Shown: positions 63,005 through 64,000 of the stretch, one piece after another
How positions within the stretch are numbered: the first letter of the stretch is position 1
Layout: each line of letters begins with the position of its first letter
Source: Asterias rubens
Taxonomy: Eukaryota; Echinodermata; Asteroidea; Forcipulatida; Asteriidae
DNA length: 64,000 bases
Direction: 5' to 3'
Assembly (NCBI RefSeq): GCF_902459465.1
Contig: NC_047064.1
Coordinates: 6,474,762-6,538,761 of the forward strand
Made by a program: the position numbers and the translations under genes
The notes under the pieces: model-generated
Databases searched by the model: none
What the model saw: only the letters and a program-made list of their open reading frames with translations
What the model was told of the DNA's origin: nothing

Positions 63005-64000
63005 CGATGTCTCTGACTGTGCTGCCACCTAGCATCATACAAAGTCCCATCTGGTCCCAAAATCGGGCGTCTGGAGTCTTTAAGGTGATTTGATTCATAA
63101 ACGAATGTTATCGGGTTTCGACAATTAGAGAAATTTGAATGCTCTCTACGGTTTTTAAAAACATTAAAACCACTCAGTGATTTCATTGGCTCGGTAAGAT
63201 TTTTAAAGGGCTCAACGCAATCAAGCATTACATCTTGGACCAAAATGACAAAAAGAAACAAATAGTTTAAAAACTAATTTTAATCAACTTTATCAATTCC
63301 TAGATACCACGTAGTGTCAGTTTCCATATTACACTGCCAGCATTCATATTTTCACTTGACCTCAAAAATGAAACGTGGAGAAAAAAAATCTTAATGTTTA
63401 GAACAGCCTGAATGTTTTTAGCAAAAATACACTAGTAATACAATGTTAATTAAAATTATTTATACTCTAATTAATTAAAATTAACTTTTGTCTTTGGCGT
63501 TTAGTGAAGGAGATTTGTAATTATAGTGCGCCCCTAGAGTATGATATTAATTTGGTAAATTATTTTGCCAATTATCATGAAAAGTCTTTAGCGGAAAAGT
63601 ATTGCTTGACTAATTGCTGCTCTTGAAACTTTAGCGGGAAAGGGGTGGTGATAACAAAAACTCATTGTATGGTATTTGGGCTAGTAACCTTTTTATCTTG
63701 TTAGCAAAAGTTGTTGGTGTTTAGGTTATGTTTATACTAAACTGGATCTTTGTTAGCTGTTACTTAATTTATTACTGCTGTGTATGATAATAATATCAAA
63801 CACTAGCTGATTCGCTTAATGCTCATCTCGTAATTTGTTATACCAGTAAACCTCTAGTTGGAGGCCTCGAAAGCTGTCAATAATAAACGTTTTATGGTGT
63901 TATGAATTCTATGTATAATAATGTAATTTCACAAATCCTCAGGAAGTTACGTTTAGCATTGTAACAAGGGTGGAAAGGGACCAATTCTTTCCACGCACTT
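63005..64000. other. Intergenic, window end
   Basis: TGCTGCCACCTAGCATCATACAAAGTCCCAT near 63020-63050 resembles a solo end of the GGTGGCAG MITE (7678, 8104). The rest is AT-rich with no gene recognised. Confidence 0.45.

Overview
The window is nuclear DNA from an animal. Genes are split by GT-AG introns, protein-coding density is low, and most of the sequence is small transposons, tRNA-derived SINEs and satellite arrays. The protein families seen (an ABHD2-type lipase, a CAP secreted protein, intronless tandem rhodopsin-class receptors, a Mag/SURL-type Ty3-Gypsy element) and the style of the repeats fit a marine deuterostome. An echinoderm, probably a sea star, is my best guess; the species cannot be named from the sequence alone.

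Layout. (1) 1-7.5 kb, + strand: the 3' part of a gene for an unrecognised cysteine-containing module protein. It has two visible module exons (1-136 and 4292-4690, phase-1 junctions) and a likely short last exon at 7249. Its introns hold a Mutator-like element with a target duplication and two opposed copies of a 16/20-bp minisatellite. (2) 7.6-17 kb: two tandem, intronless class A GPCR genes on the + strand (11481 and 15570), a decayed receptor scrap downstream, and many inverted-repeat elements between them. (3) 17710-22351: a complete Ty3/Gypsy-type LTR retrotransposon on the - strand. It has one uninterrupted Gag-Pol frame, two 151-bp LTRs that read as identical, and an ACAGC target duplication. 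(4) 26-53 kb, - strand: a complete ABHD2-like gene with seven coding exons (408 aa) and an upstream 5'UTR exon. Its third coding intron (about 14.6 kb) is largely satellite: a long inverted-repeat structure of 120-190 bp monomers in both orientations, plus a separate regular 120-bp array. A Tc1-like remnant lies close to coding exon 2. (5) 56.6-59.8 kb, + strand: a four-coding-exon CAP/CRISP-family secreted protein (200 aa). (6) 60-64 kb: inverted-repeat elements with no supported gene.

The genes are ordinary single-gene units with no sign of working together as one pathway. ABHD2 is a membrane-anchored lipid hydrolase, the CAP protein is secreted, and the two receptors look like members of a lineage-specific sensory family. 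The most distinctive signals are the mosaic divergence of the paired receptors, the unrecognised module exons, and the large inverted satellite inside a transcribed intron.
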